The notes below the pieces were generated by a model, which was not told the DNA's origin, did not search any database, and saw only the letters and a list, made by a program, of their open reading frames with translations. Positions 14,662 to 22,477 of a stretch of DNA of 37,871 nt are shown piece by piece. How positions within the stretch are numbered: position 1 is the first letter of the stretch; each line of letters begins with the position of its first letter. The DNA is from Candidatus Saccharimonadota bacterium (GTDB taxonomy: Bacteria > Patescibacteriota > Saccharimonadia > Saccharimonadales > UBA4665): contig DAHXNJ010000014.1 of NCBI GenBank assembly GCA_027365445.1, positions 1 through 37,871 on the forward strand, written 5' to 3'. The position numbers were made by a program, and so were the translations under genes.

Positions 14662-14819
14662 AAAAAAGCTCGCCACAGAGTGAAGCCGAAGCTCCCATAA
14701 CCTTTCGGCTATGACAATCGTGAAATAGTACCCTTTGACGAGCTATTACTTCACGATTGATTCTGTTGGCCATGCCCCTACTAAAGCAGAAGTTTAGGCC
14801 TGGGTGGATTAACCACTTG
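14662..14819 (-). ncRNA. Putative structured RNA or regulatory leader upstream of the exported-protein cluster
   Basis: The region contains nested complementary segments: AGCCGAA (14684-14690) with TTCGGCT (14704-14710); CAATCGTGAA (14715-14724) with TTCACGATTG (14750-14759), extended by ATAG/CTAT; CTAAA (14781-14785) with TTTAG (14793-14797); and GTGG/CCAC (14804-14816). A minus-strand promoter sits at 14826-14853 and a minus-strand T-run (14662-14667) follows GCGAGC at the far end. AGCTCG next to the T-run can pair with CGAGCT in the loop of the long hairpin, giving a pseudoknot or a switch. The first exported-protein gene starts 28 bases further on. I recognise no known RNA family. Confidence 0.5.
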
Positions 14820-14825
14820 AGTGCA

Positions 14826-14853
14826 ATTATAACATTAACGCTCTCTGTGTAAA
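14826..14853 (-). promoter_or_regulatory. Promoter of the structured leader
   Basis: On the minus strand TTTACA (14848-14853) and TATAAT (14826-14831) are spaced by 16 bases. Both boxes are at or near consensus. Transcription would start at about 14819, at the edge of the structured region. Confidence 0.6.
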
Positions 14854-14880
14854 TTCCTTAAGCTTGCTGTTATACCTGTT

Positions 14881-15786
14881 ATGACGGAGAATGTAAGCAA
14901 TTATATGGATATGAAAATGAGTCTACCGTTACGGTTGTCTAAGTATGACGCGAATATGTATCGCGCGCTCAGCTTATTTCCTAAAGAATTGGAAGAGAAG
15001 CCCCTAAGTCCGAGTGAATTCACGAGCCACTTTAAGGATTTTTACGGCCGCCCGGTTCAGGACATTGTAGAAGCGCTCCACCGCTATAGCCAAAAAGGAT
15101 ATTTGAAATTTGAGCTTACTGTTGCACCTGAATACCTTAATCACGGTCAGACTCTTGCTAAAATTCTTGATAAACTATCCGGCTCTAGTGTTTCTCCCGA
15201 TAAAAACCACGAGCTGGGCAAACTGGTTTACGATAAAGTTGTAGCAGGGCAGCCGCTAACAAAGGTCGAGGCCAGCGTCTTACCAGATAACGCCAAGTCA
15301 TACCTGGCTTTTAAGTTGTCAAATATAGACAGGGTGCGCCTTAGTGATGATCTGGCGATATACGACAGTCGCACGTCGCGGCTGATAATCCTCGGGGGTA
15401 AAACCGCCACTAAATTGCCGCCACTCAATTTAAAAGATGTTCACTTAGAACCCGATAGCTACGAAAAGCTCACGGGTGTTCTGCATCTAACACGATTTTA
15501 CCGCGTTGCTATTGCTGGCAAGTCCAGTGTTAAGCGCTCCAGTGGTAGGAAATATGAACAATGCTGGGTCATGGAGTGTCTATTCAAATCTGACGAAACA
15601 ATCGGTAAGGGCGTGCCTATCAGCACACTGTTACGCATGCATAAAGATAACGTTGATAAAACTACTACGAGAAAAATTGAAAATGCAGTCGCTGAAATTA
15701 ATAAAAAAGTTACCAAAGTTACTCGTTCCAAAAACCTGTTAATGATTGGCGATAAAAAGGTCAAAATCACTCCCTACTATCTGTAA
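14881..15786 (+). CDS. Unknown element-encoded protein
   Basis: This 301-residue protein is not of a family I recognise. The N-terminal 90 residues look helical, like winged-helix DNA-binding proteins (LSPSEFTSHFKDFYGRPVQD, then IVEALHRYSQKGYLKFELTV), and the C-terminal 80 residues are basic with a second possible winged-helix. It may be a DNA-binding or replication-initiator-like protein of the element, which is inference only. It is visibly more G+C-rich than the chromosomal genes. TATACC about 5 bases before the ATG may be a leaderless promoter. A terminator hairpin follows the stop. Confidence 0.6.
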   Translation: MTENVSNYMDMKMSLPLRLSKYDANMYRALSLFPKELEEKPLSPSEFTSHFKDFYGRPVQDIVEALHRYSQKGYLKFELTVAPEYLNHGQTLAKILDKLSGSSVSPDKNHELGKLVYDKVVAGQPLTKVEASVLPDNAKSYLAFKLSNIDRVRLSDDLAIYDSRTSRLIILGGKTATKLPPLNLKDVHLEPDSYEKLTGVLHLTRFYRVAIAGKSSVKRSSGRKYEQCWVMECLFKSDETIGKGVPISTLLRMHKDNVDKTTTRKIENAVAEINKKVTKVTRSKNLLMIGDKKVKITPYYL

Positions 15787-15792
15787 AATACG

Positions 15793-15814
15793 CTGAAAAC
15801 TTTTTCAGATTTTT
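15793..15814 (+). terminator. Rho-independent terminator
   Basis: CTGAAAA (15793-15799) pairs with TTTTCAG (15802-15808) and ATTTTT follows. It lies 7 bases after the stop of the preceding gene, although the stem is A/T-rich. Confidence 0.6.
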
Positions 15815-15886
15815 AAGTGTGCATAGGATACGTCCGTAATTAAAAAAGCGGGCATTTTTTATGTCCGAGAAAGATAAGGGCATGCA

Positions 15887-16132
15887 ATGGACATAGATGA
15901 ACCAGTTATAAAAATACACGACTTGGGCTTAGCTGCTGCGTTAATCAGTAGCGGTATTGAGTTATTAGGAACGCAACGAGGAGTTATGCAGCGCGTATAC
16001 TTTGTGTTTCCCAACAACGACAAAGTAGGCCGTACTATGAACCGCTACTGGAACAACACACTAAAAGTACCGGCACGGCTATTCTTTGATAACACAAAGG
16101 CGCTGAAGAGCCGTATTTACGAGACTGAGTAA
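15887..16132 (+). CDS. DUF5659-like small protein
   Basis: The 81-residue protein has the pattern IHDLGLAAALISSGIELLGT, then VYFVFPNN, then MNRYWNNTLKVPARLFFDNT and KALKSRIYE. This resembles the DUF5659 family, small proteins of unknown function common in mobile elements of candidate phyla and Firmicutes. AAGGG (15876-15880) lies 6 bases before the ATG. It starts a tightly packed run with the next two genes (3-base gap, then overlap), so it is probably co-expressed with the ATPase. Confidence 0.75.
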   Translation: MDIDEPVIKIHDLGLAAALISSGIELLGTQRGVMQRVYFVFPNNDKVGRTMNRYWNNTLKVPARLFFDNTKALKSRIYETE

Positions 16133-16135
16133 ACC

Positions 16136-16342
16136 ATGAGGCTGAGTGAGGAACGTATTAAAAGTCTACAAGCACTCCTGCGCGAGAAGCACGGTCTGGA
16201 ATTGACCGACGAGCAAGCGCAAGAGGCAGGGTTCGCGATTATGCGTTTTGTCATTGCCAAAGCTCAGCGTAAACAGGAACTAACTAAATATAAGGAGCAT
16301 GGACATGAACAAGATATCCAAACAGGAAGAATCGCAGCCTAA
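16136..16342 (+). CDS. Small helical protein of unknown function
   Basis: This 68-residue protein contains LTDEQAQEAGFAIMRFVIAK, which suggests one or two amphipathic helices; the tail is charged. No family is named with confidence. It starts 3 bases after the DUF5659-like gene and its last 38 bases overlap the start of the ATPase gene, so the three genes are likely translated together. It may assist the ATPase, but nothing in the sequence shows this directly. Confidence 0.65.
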   Translation: MRLSEERIKSLQALLREKHGLELTDEQAQEAGFAIMRFVIAKAQRKQELTKYKEHGHEQDIQTGRIAA

Positions 16343-17744
16343 AACGAATAAAGGCAATTCTGACGAAAAAATAGATGTTACGCAATTTAAGGAAATTACG
16401 CTAGATGAAATTGCAGAGGTGTTGTCGCTGACCGTTACGGATGACGAAGCAAACAAGAAAATAGTGTTCCTAGCCATGCTATCGGCGTATACCGATAGCA
16501 GCCAGCTCAACGTAAGCCTAAACGCCTCAAGTAGCACCGGTAAGACCTATTTGGCTACTGAAATATCTGAACTGTTTCCTGAAGAAGATAAAGTGGAGAG
16601 GAGTGGTGCGAGCCCGACGTCATTTTTCTATGGTGCTGGTGTGTTTGATAAAGAACGACAAGTAAAAATTGTGTCATTAAGTCGTAAGATACTGCTGTTC
16701 TATGAACAACCTAACCCTGCACTACAAGAAAAACTGCGTGCATTACTGTCGCATGACAAGCGTGAAATTACTCACGCCTTAACGAACAAAAAAGGTGGCA
16801 GAAACCAGACCGATATGATTATTCTTGAGGGATTTCCGGCAACAGTTTTTTGCTCTGCTAATCTGCGTTTTGACGAGCAAGAAGCTACACGAGCAATATT
16901 GATAAGCCCAGAGTCAACAGCTGCAAAGATAAAACGCTCCCTTGAAATGCTGCTTGAGCGTTGGTCTAACACAGAAAAGTTTAAGGCTTGGTTAGAGGCG
17001 CAGCCTGAGCGAGTGGTTCTAAAAGAGCGCATTATAGCTATTCGAGAAGAATATGTAGACGAAGTGTTGATTTCTGATACTGATAGAATGGCAATTAAGA
17101 AGCGTTTTCTTAAGATGGTGCCTGTACTAAAGCCACGAAATCAACGTGATTTAATGCACCTACTACAGACCATAAAAGTAATTGCGCTATTAAACGTATG
17201 GTACCGCAGACAACCAGACGGTACCATTGTCGCTAGCAAAAGTGATATTAACCAAGCATTTGAATTATGGGACGCGTTTTTTGAAAGCCAAAATCTAGGA
17301 ATATCTCCATCAGTGCTATCTATCTATAAAAAGTATATTGTGCCTGCGTATATTGCCAAGTTTAAGAACGCAAGCAGTGCAGATAAAGAGGCTATTACTA
17401 ATGGTGAAGTCGGACTGACACCCCAGGAGCTAAGCGCCTACCACTTACGAGAAGAAGAAACTATGCTTAACGCTGACCAGCTTCGCAAGCAAATGCTGCC
17501 CCAGTTAGAGGGTGCTGGAATAATTGACTTAGAGAAACCGAAGATAGTTAAAGACCCTTACGACAGTTTCTCGTATGAACATAAAAGTGAGCCTGATAGA
17601 CGCACCAGACACATCTTTCCTAGATTGTTAACAGATCAAGAAAAAAAGTATATAGGATTGGGGGGTGTGGGTAGTGATGACGAACCTGAAGATGATTTAC
17701 CAAAATCTGAGGTACAGAAATTCCTAGATACAATACCTGATTGA
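16305..17744 (+). CDS. P-loop ATPase of an integrative element
   Basis: This 479-residue protein has Walker A ASSSTGKT at about residues 74-81, a Walker B-like KILLFYEQ near 128-135, and an arginine-finger or sensor-like FCSANLRFDEQEATRA near 185. The layout fits AAA+/primase-helicase-type ATPases of phage-like elements, but I cannot place it in a known family. The C-terminal 100 residues are charged. ATG 16305 is 7 bases after AAGGAG (16292-16297), while ATG 16299 is only 1 base after it, so 16305 is preferred. It likely handles the element's DNA after excision. Confidence 0.7.
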   Translation: MNKISKQEESQPKTNKGNSDEKIDVTQFKEITLDEIAEVLSLTVTDDEANKKIVFLAMLSAYTDSSQLNVSLNASSSTGKTYLATEISELFPEEDKVERSGASPTSFFYGAGVFDKERQVKIVSLSRKILLFYEQPNPALQEKLRALLSHDKREITHALTNKKGGRNQTDMIILEGFPATVFCSANLRFDEQEATRAILISPESTAAKIKRSLEMLLERWSNTEKFKAWLEAQPERVVLKERIIAIREEYVDEVLISDTDRMAIKKRFLKMVPVLKPRNQRDLMHLLQTIKVIALLNVWYRRQPDGTIVASKSDINQAFELWDAFFESQNLGISPSVLSIYKKYIVPAYIAKFKNASSADKEAITNGEVGLTPQELSAYHLREEETMLNADQLRKQMLPQLEGAGIIDLEKPKIVKDPYDSFSYEHKSEPDRRTRHIFPRLLTDQEKKYIGLGGVGSDDEPEDDLPKSEVQKFLDTIPD

Positions 17745-17747
17745 TGA

Positions 17748-17753
17748 TATAAT
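17748..17753 (+). promoter_or_regulatory. Extended -10 promoter overlapping the ATPase stop
   Basis: TGA (17745-17747) directly precedes TATAAT (17748-17753). A start at about 17760 would coincide with the left arm of the 17759-17859 palindrome. Confidence 0.5.
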
Positions 17754-17758
17754 TAATC

Positions 17759-17859
17759 TGTTCACACGATAGATAATTACGCAACGGGCGTTTTTATTTC
17801 CGCCATTTAGTGCGGCTTGGTATCGGAAAATAGCCTTGTTGCTGTCTACCGTGTGAACA
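17759..17859 (+). repeat. 101-base imperfect palindrome upstream of the recombinase gene
   Basis: TGTTCACACGATAGA (17759-17773) matches the complement of TCTACCGTGTGAACA (17845-17859) at 14 of 15 positions. Inside, GCAACGGGC (17781-17789) pairs with GCCTTGTTGC (17833-17842), TTCCG (17798-17802) with CGGAA (17824-17828), and CCGC (17800-17803) with GCGG (17812-17815) as an alternative. It could be a folded leader or small RNA, a recombinase-binding DNA site, or an origin. The recombinase ATG is 30 bases downstream. Confidence 0.7.
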
Positions 17860-17889
17860 ACCAAGTCGCACTTTTTGATAGGAGATAAA

Positions 17890-19614
17890 ATGCAGAAATT
17901 AAGATATATAGCATACGCACGAAAGTCTACTGAAGAAGATGAAAGACAGGCTCTTTCAATATCCTCCCAGAAAGACAATATCTATAAACGCTTTGGCCAA
18001 GAGCTTAATATAATTGACTGTTTTGAAGAGAGTATGAGTGCCTCAGAGCCGTACAAACGCCCTGTTCTTCAGAAGATACTCGATATGATTGATAAAAGCG
18101 AGGCAGACGGAATTGTAGCGTGGCATGCAGACAGACTATCGCGTAACGAAATTGATGCATCTGCTATTTCTTACAGGATACGCAAAGGTGTCATTAAAGA
18201 TCTCAAGTTGGTCAGTGGCATTACTTTTGAAAATACTCCTGACGGAATAATGATGTTGCAGTTTAGTATGTCGCAATCTCAATACTTCTCGGCAAAACTT
18301 AGTAAGGACATACGACGAGGTAATGAAAAGAAACGTGAGCTCGGACAACTTACCGGAAAAGCACAAGAGGGTTATCTTAATCAACGTATTCATGGTCAAG
18401 CGGTTGTAGTTAAAGACCCAGTAAGATTTCCGCTTATACGAAGAGCTTTTGATCTGTACCTTACTGGCGAATACAGTGTGAACAGTATCATGACAATTAT
18501 GAACGAAGATTGGGGCTACCGAACTGTTAAGCGAAATAAGACTGGCGATATGCCTATTTCACGCACAAGCCTATATAACATCTTTCGCAATGTTAGAAAT
18601 GCCGGTCTTGTGCCAGACCCCTACGACCCTGAGAAGCTATATAAAGCTGATTTTCCTGCCATGATAACTATGGAAGAGTACGACAAGGTACAAGTTTTGC
18701 TAGGCAGAAAAGGCTTACCACGTCTTGCTAGTCGTAAACAGTTTGCGCTACGGGGTTTTATTCGCTGCGGTGATTGCGGCTGCCTAATAACGGCGGAGGA
18801 TAAAAAGAAACAGCTTATAAGTGGCAAGATCAACCTGCACACCTATTATCACTGTACTGGCAAGCGTAAAGGCTGTACTCAAAAGAGCGTTTATATTAAA
18901 GAGGACGAACTCTATAAAGATGTTCTTAATCTTCTTGATAGCTATGAGCTAGTCCCAAAGCTCTACGATTGGGCAATGGACGCTTTTAGGGAAATGGCGG
19001 AGCAAGAAGCAAAAGAACGTAACAATGTTCAGACAATGCAAAATAATACTATTGCTGGCGTACAAGCCCAGCTAGACAAGCTACTTGATATGGTCACTCG
19101 GGGACTTATTACAGATGATGATTACAGGAGTAAAAATATAGCTCTTAAGGCAGAACTGAAGAGGCTACAAGAAGAACAAGCTGAAACTGCATATAGAGCA
19201 CGGAACTGGTACGAAGTCGCTACAGATACCTTTGAGAAGCTTACTTATGCCAGTGAAAAGTTCGTTAGTGGCGATCTAAGCAATAAAAAGGACATACTGC
19301 TTGCGATTGGTCAGAACCCAATACTTATGGACAGAAAACTAGAGATTACCCCTAATGAATGGCTTATACCAGTGAGAAGCACCGCAAAACGCCTGAGAGA
19401 TGAATTAGAAAAGGTTAGAACATTGCCTGAACAGATGAAAAAAGCCTCCGAAGAGGCAATTTGTCAAGAATGGTGCAGGGAGAGGGATTCGAACCCCCGA
19501 AGGCGAAAGCCAGATGATTTACAGTCACCCGTGTTTGACCGCTTCACTATCCCTGCATTTATTATTCACATCCTATATTACTCTATAAACTTACATAATT
19601 CCAAGAAGTTATGA
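17890..19614 (+). CDS. Large serine recombinase (site-specific integrase)
   Basis: This 574-residue protein has an N-terminal resolvase domain with catalytic Ser13 in YIAYARKSTEEDERQ and the DRLSRN motif near residue 85. A recombinase domain follows, with a zinc ribbon at about 292-335 (RCGDCG, then YYHCTGKRKGC), then a coiled-coil segment (about 375-440). It would insert and excise the element by serine-mediated strand exchange. AGGAG (17880-17884) fixes the ATG at 17890. The final part of the frame (about residues 528-556) is read from the strand opposite tRNA-Tyr (RERDSNPRRRK), so the C-terminal tail appears to be supplied by the insertion site. Confidence 0.93.
   Translation: MQKLRYIAYARKSTEEDERQALSISSQKDNIYKRFGQELNIIDCFEESMSASEPYKRPVLQKILDMIDKSEADGIVAWHADRLSRNEIDASAISYRIRKGVIKDLKLVSGITFENTPDGIMMLQFSMSQSQYFSAKLSKDIRRGNEKKRELGQLTGKAQEGYLNQRIHGQAVVVKDPVRFPLIRRAFDLYLTGEYSVNSIMTIMNEDWGYRTVKRNKTGDMPISRTSLYNIFRNVRNAGLVPDPYDPEKLYKADFPAMITMEEYDKVQVLLGRKGLPRLASRKQFALRGFIRCGDCGCLITAEDKKKQLISGKINLHTYYHCTGKRKGCTQKSVYIKEDELYKDVLNLLDSYELVPKLYDWAMDAFREMAEQEAKERNNVQTMQNNTIAGVQAQLDKLLDMVTRGLITDDDYRSKNIALKAELKRLQEEQAETAYRARNWYEVATDTFEKLTYASEKFVSGDLSNKKDILLAIGQNPILMDRKLEITPNEWLIPVRSTAKRLRDELEKVRTLPEQMKKASEEAICQEWCRERDSNPRRRKPDDLQSPVFDRFTIPAFIIHILYYSINLHNSKKL
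19438..19457 (-). terminator. Terminator of tRNA-Tyr
   Basis: On the minus strand GCCTC-TTCG-GAGGC (19444-19457) is followed by TTTTTT (19438-19443). It lies 14 bases after the tRNA-Tyr CCA end and inside the recombinase reading frame. Confidence 0.8.
19471..19556 (-). tRNA. tRNA-Tyr (GTA)
   Basis: This is an 86-base class II tRNA with an encoded CCA (complement of 19471-19473). The acceptor strands GCAGGGA and TCCCTGC pair. The anticodon loop CTGTAAA gives anticodon GTA, a long variable arm is present, and the T arm carries GGTTCGAATCC. It reads Tyr codons UAC/UAU. The serine recombinase gene overlaps the whole tRNA on the opposite strand, which marks the tRNA 3' end as the probable integration site. 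Confidence 0.95.
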
Positions 19615-19643
19615 ATTTATATATAACAAGAACGCTTTTAATC

Positions 19644-19719
19644 TGGAGCCACGAATGGGATTCGAACCCATGACCTCATCCTTACCATGGATGCGCTCTA
19701 CCAACTGAGCTATCGCGGC
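19644..19719 (-). tRNA. tRNA-Thr (GGT)
   Basis: This is a 76-base cloverleaf with encoded CCA (complement of 19644-19646). The acceptor GCCGCGA pairs with TCGTGGC (one G-U). The anticodon loop ATGGTAA is flanked by CATCC/GGATG, giving anticodon GGT. The D arm is GCTCAGTTGGTAGAGC and the T loop is GTTCGAATC. Confidence 0.95.
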
Positions 19720-19783
19720 TTATTATTCCGATTAAATATAGCAAATTCAGTCTGTATTTGCTACACTTTTAAACTGAAGCATT

Positions 19784-19859
19784 GCCGACATAGCTCAGCT
19801 GGTAGAGCAGCTGTTTTGTAAACAGCAGGTCGTGGGTTCGAGCCCCTCTGTCGGCTCCA
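19784..19859 (+). tRNA. tRNA-Thr (TGT)
   Basis: This is a 76-base cloverleaf with encoded CCA (19857-19859). The acceptor GCCGACA pairs with TGTCGGC. The anticodon loop TTTGTAA, between GCTGT and ACAGC, gives anticodon TGT. The T loop is GTTCGAGCC. It is divergent from the two minus-strand tRNAs. TGC-TACACT about 15 bases upstream could be its -10 region. Confidence 0.95.
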
Positions 19860-19894
19860 TATGTTAAATAGCTTATTCAACGATTTACTTAGGA

Positions 19895-19900
19895 TATAGT
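19895..19900 (+). promoter_or_regulatory. -10 box of the 19908 gene, leaderless
   Basis: TATAGT (19895-19900) ends 7 bases before ATG 19908; no Shine-Dalgarno sequence lies between. Confidence 0.35.
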
Positions 19901-19907
19901 CTCGAAA

Positions 19908-20273
19908 ATGAAAACAACTGAACATTTTTTCTTAACACAAGAGAGACCTTATGATGAGTGGCAATTCTGTTTTGTTGTCCCTGAATCAAGAGCTAGAAGA
20001 GCAATTGAATTACCTGAATTCTCAAACGACATCGTAATTCACGGAGATCATTTTATTCATGACCGAACTTTATTATATCCAAATAATATTGAACGCTATA
20101 AAACAGCGTCTATTATAGGTATAGCAGCACTAGGCGAACAAACAAGCCTAACCAGTATACGTATAAATCTACCGGGTATTTTTAAGAGGACTATGGCAAA
20201 TTTAATTAAGAAAGAACCAAATGCAATGATATACATAGAAAATATACCAAATTCAGAACAAAACATATCCTAA
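19908..20273 (+). CDS. Hypothetical protein
   Basis: This 121-residue protein begins MKTTEHFFLTQERPYDEWQF and shows no signal peptide or membrane segment. Aromatic residues are frequent (FCFVVPES, HGDHFIHDRTLLY) and a mixed alpha/beta fold is likely. I do not recognise the family. It lies between tRNA-Thr and rpmG with a possible leaderless promoter; codon use looks like the host genes rather than the nearby element, so I regard it as chromosomal. Confidence 0.6.
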   Translation: MKTTEHFFLTQERPYDEWQFCFVVPESRARRAIELPEFSNDIVIHGDHFIHDRTLLYPNNIERYKTASIIGIAALGEQTSLTSIRINLPGIFKRTMANLIKKEPNAMIYIENIPNSEQNIS

Positions 20274-20314
20274 GGCATTTACTTATTACCTGATATAGGT
20301 TAAAATTTTTATCT

Positions 20315-20515
20315 ATGGCAAAAAAAGGCGACAAGCGAAAAATTATTGGTTTGATTAGTGAAGAAAGTGGAGAACGCATCTATTACACTACTAAAAATAC
20401 GATGAATACTCCAGAAAAGTTGTCATTAAAAAAGTATAGTCCGAAGCTTAGGCGAACTGTAGTTTTTACTGAAACAAAGAAAAACCTTGGCCGCAACGAA
20501 GCACCAAAAAGATAA
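20315..20515 (+). CDS. rpmG: 50S ribosomal protein L33 (bL33), zinc-free form
   Basis: This 66-residue protein begins [20 protein letters not shown], and the core [20 protein letters not shown], then [16 protein letters not shown], follows L33. All four zinc-ribbon cysteines are replaced (ISEESGE and YSPKLRR where C-plus forms have CxxC), so it is a C-minus L33. Both ends are longer than in the usual 49-55 residue protein. L33 lies near the E site of the 50S subunit. It converges on the glucoamylase gene with a 5-base gap. Confidence 0.9.
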   Translation: MAKKGDKRKIIGLISEESGERIYYTTKNTMNTPEKLSLKKYSPKLRRTVVFTETKKNLGRNEAPKR

Positions 20516-20520
20516 GCTTG

Positions 20521-22452
20521 CTAAAGATCATAATAATCTAGCAATGTATTTACTACTTCTGCATGACTCCAAACTAAAGGCGCTACTCCTAAAGAGTTAC
20601 CTGTTTCAGGATCAAACTGCTCACTAAGAACACCGCTAGGTGATTGTCTAGCTAAAGACCAGTCAATAAATGTTTTTGCTTTTGTTTTGTCTTTTAAGCC
20701 TATTAAATATTGAGCGTACCACAATGAACAAACTATCCAAGGATTACCAGGATATTTTGTCTTGTTTCTAAAGTAGTTATCATTCTCATATCTTATTACA
20801 CCTCCAATTGGTACTACATTAGCTAATCGTTTATCTATAGCAGCAGCAGTAGAGGACATTCTTTCGTCAGTCAATGGCAATCCGCTATACATATATACTC
20901 CATATAAAGAAGAAATATCTAGTACATCATCATTTTCGGCAACTCCCTCACTATTCAGCAAATAACCTTTTCTAAAGTAGCCTTCTTTAGCATATAGTTT
21001 ATCTAGATTATTACGTATGTTATCGGCTGCTTGCTGCCATAAACTAACATCATCGGGGTGTTCAGTTAATTTTGCAAAATTCACTGCTGTCTCTAAAGCA
21101 GCAATAACCGTACAGGCAGTATACGTACTGGTTAAAAACTTCTCTTCCCATAAGTCATAGCTAGCATGAGGTAGTCCGGTCTGTTTATCTACATAATGGC
21201 ATAGAAAATGTGAGCAAGGTGCAATATAGCTATCGTAGAAGCTAATAATGAAATTCTTGTCTAGACTAGCCCGATAATATTCACCAAGCATAAAGACTAC
21301 ACTTGCTGTCTCGTCTTCTTGAATAGCCAACTCTTTAGAACGATTATGCACCAAAGGATGCCAGGTACTGCCTATGGCACGATCGGGCTGATACTTATGC
21401 ATCATATAACCATCCCGATGCATCGTATCCCTTGCAAAAGCAAAGAAGTTTCTAGCTTCATTGTACATACCAAGACGAATCATTGGCCAAACGGCATACG
21501 CACCATCTCTAGGCCAACAATAACAATAATAGTCACGGCCATAGTTAAATATAGATGAGTCTCCGCTGGCTAAAATAGAACCCCGACTGTCACAGTGAGC
21601 CTTTATAACTAACAAGCTTTTTGTAATAGCAACCTTATGTTCTTCACTAACTGAGACTAAGCGGTTTTTGGCACTTGCAATCCACTCATTCCAATATTTT
21701 CGTACTGCTTCCATCCTTTCGGTAATATCATAATGCTTAAGATAAGTATGAGCTACCTGAGCATCGGTCTGGCTATCGGCAGCAACCACCCAATAGTCTA
21801 TTTCGTAACTATACTTACTACTCAATGTTCGACTAAATCGTATTACGCTATCTACACCACCATGTTCTACTGGGTTAAACGATAGCTCTCCGTCCTCTGC
21901 GTCTTTAAAGGTTCCATCCTTACCTTCAACGCCATAACTTCCAACAGCATATTGATCGAAATCTCCACCATCCACAAATTTACCTGCTATCAACAAACAG
22001 CATCGACCCTTATAATCAAGCATATAGTGATCGTCTGGTACGTATAAAGCAGTATCGGCACGTCCTGAACGAGATATTTCAAACACCTGATGCATAAATA
22101 GACGGACATCACGTTCTTTTGAGCTATCGTTAACAACCTTAACTCTTCTAATTAAAGCGTTATATTCAGTATCGATAAAATCTTTAATCTCTAATCTTAT
22201 TTCTAGTTGAGGAGAATACATGCTAATCGTACTAATTAAAGCTTCACTTTCGAAATCTATATTAATATGCCAACTCGATTCATTAACCCATGAAAACTGA
22301 TTATCCACCCATACACCAATTTTATGCTGTGAACTTCTAGCATTAGTTAAATTATCTAACCCGACATAAGGATAGTAAAAATCATGAACTAAACCGGATT
22401 CATCCAGTCCAACAAACAACTGTCCATTACTTAATACTACTGGTCTCCCCAT
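20521..22452 (-). CDS. GH15 glucoamylase-type glycoside hydrolase
   Basis: This 643-residue protein has an N-terminal beta-sandwich domain (about 1-270) and a C-terminal (alpha/alpha)6 barrel. The barrel has the GH15 signature WPRDGAYAVWPMIRLGMYNE, the general-acid region YDLWEEKFLTSTYTA, and the general-base region PLVWSHAEVVNTLLDYYDL. Such enzymes release glucose from alpha-1,4 glucans or trim related oligosaccharides. No signal peptide is seen, so it probably works on cytoplasmic glycogen. It is the last gene of the GT4-GH57-GH15 operon, 25 bases after GH57. Confidence 0.93.
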   Translation of the reverse strand: MGRPVVLSNGQLFVGLDESGLVHDFYYPYVGLDNLTNARSSQHKIGVWVDNQFSWVNESSWHINIDFESEALISTISMYSPQLEIRLEIKDFIDTEYNALIRRVKVVNDSSKERDVRLFMHQVFEISRSGRADTALYVPDDHYMLDYKGRCCLLIAGKFVDGGDFDQYAVGSYGVEGKDGTFKDAEDGELSFNPVEHGGVDSVIRFSRTLSSKYSYEIDYWVVAADSQTDAQVAHTYLKHYDITERMEAVRKYWNEWIASAKNRLVSVSEEHKVAITKSLLVIKAHCDSRGSILASGDSSIFNYGRDYYCYCWPRDGAYAVWPMIRLGMYNEARNFFAFARDTMHRDGYMMHKYQPDRAIGSTWHPLVHNRSKELAIQEDETASVVFMLGEYYRASLDKNFIISFYDSYIAPCSHFLCHYVDKQTGLPHASYDLWEEKFLTSTYTACTVIAALETAVNFAKLTEHPDDVSLWQQAADNIRNNLDKLYAKEGYFRKGYLLNSEGVAENDDVLDISSLYGVYMYSGLPLTDERMSSTAAAIDKRLANVVPIGGVIRYENDNYFRNKTKYPGNPWIVCSLWYAQYLIGLKDKTKAKTFIDWSLARQSPSGVLSEQFDPETGNSLGVAPLVWSHAEVVNTLLDYYDL

Positions 22453-22477
22453 AGTTTAACTACCCCCACCTTTTATT

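Noticed and set aside
14830-14900. Left attachment repeat of the tRNA-Tyr element
   Set aside because: No copy of the tRNA-Tyr 3' end was found near the first element gene; the left end remains undefined.
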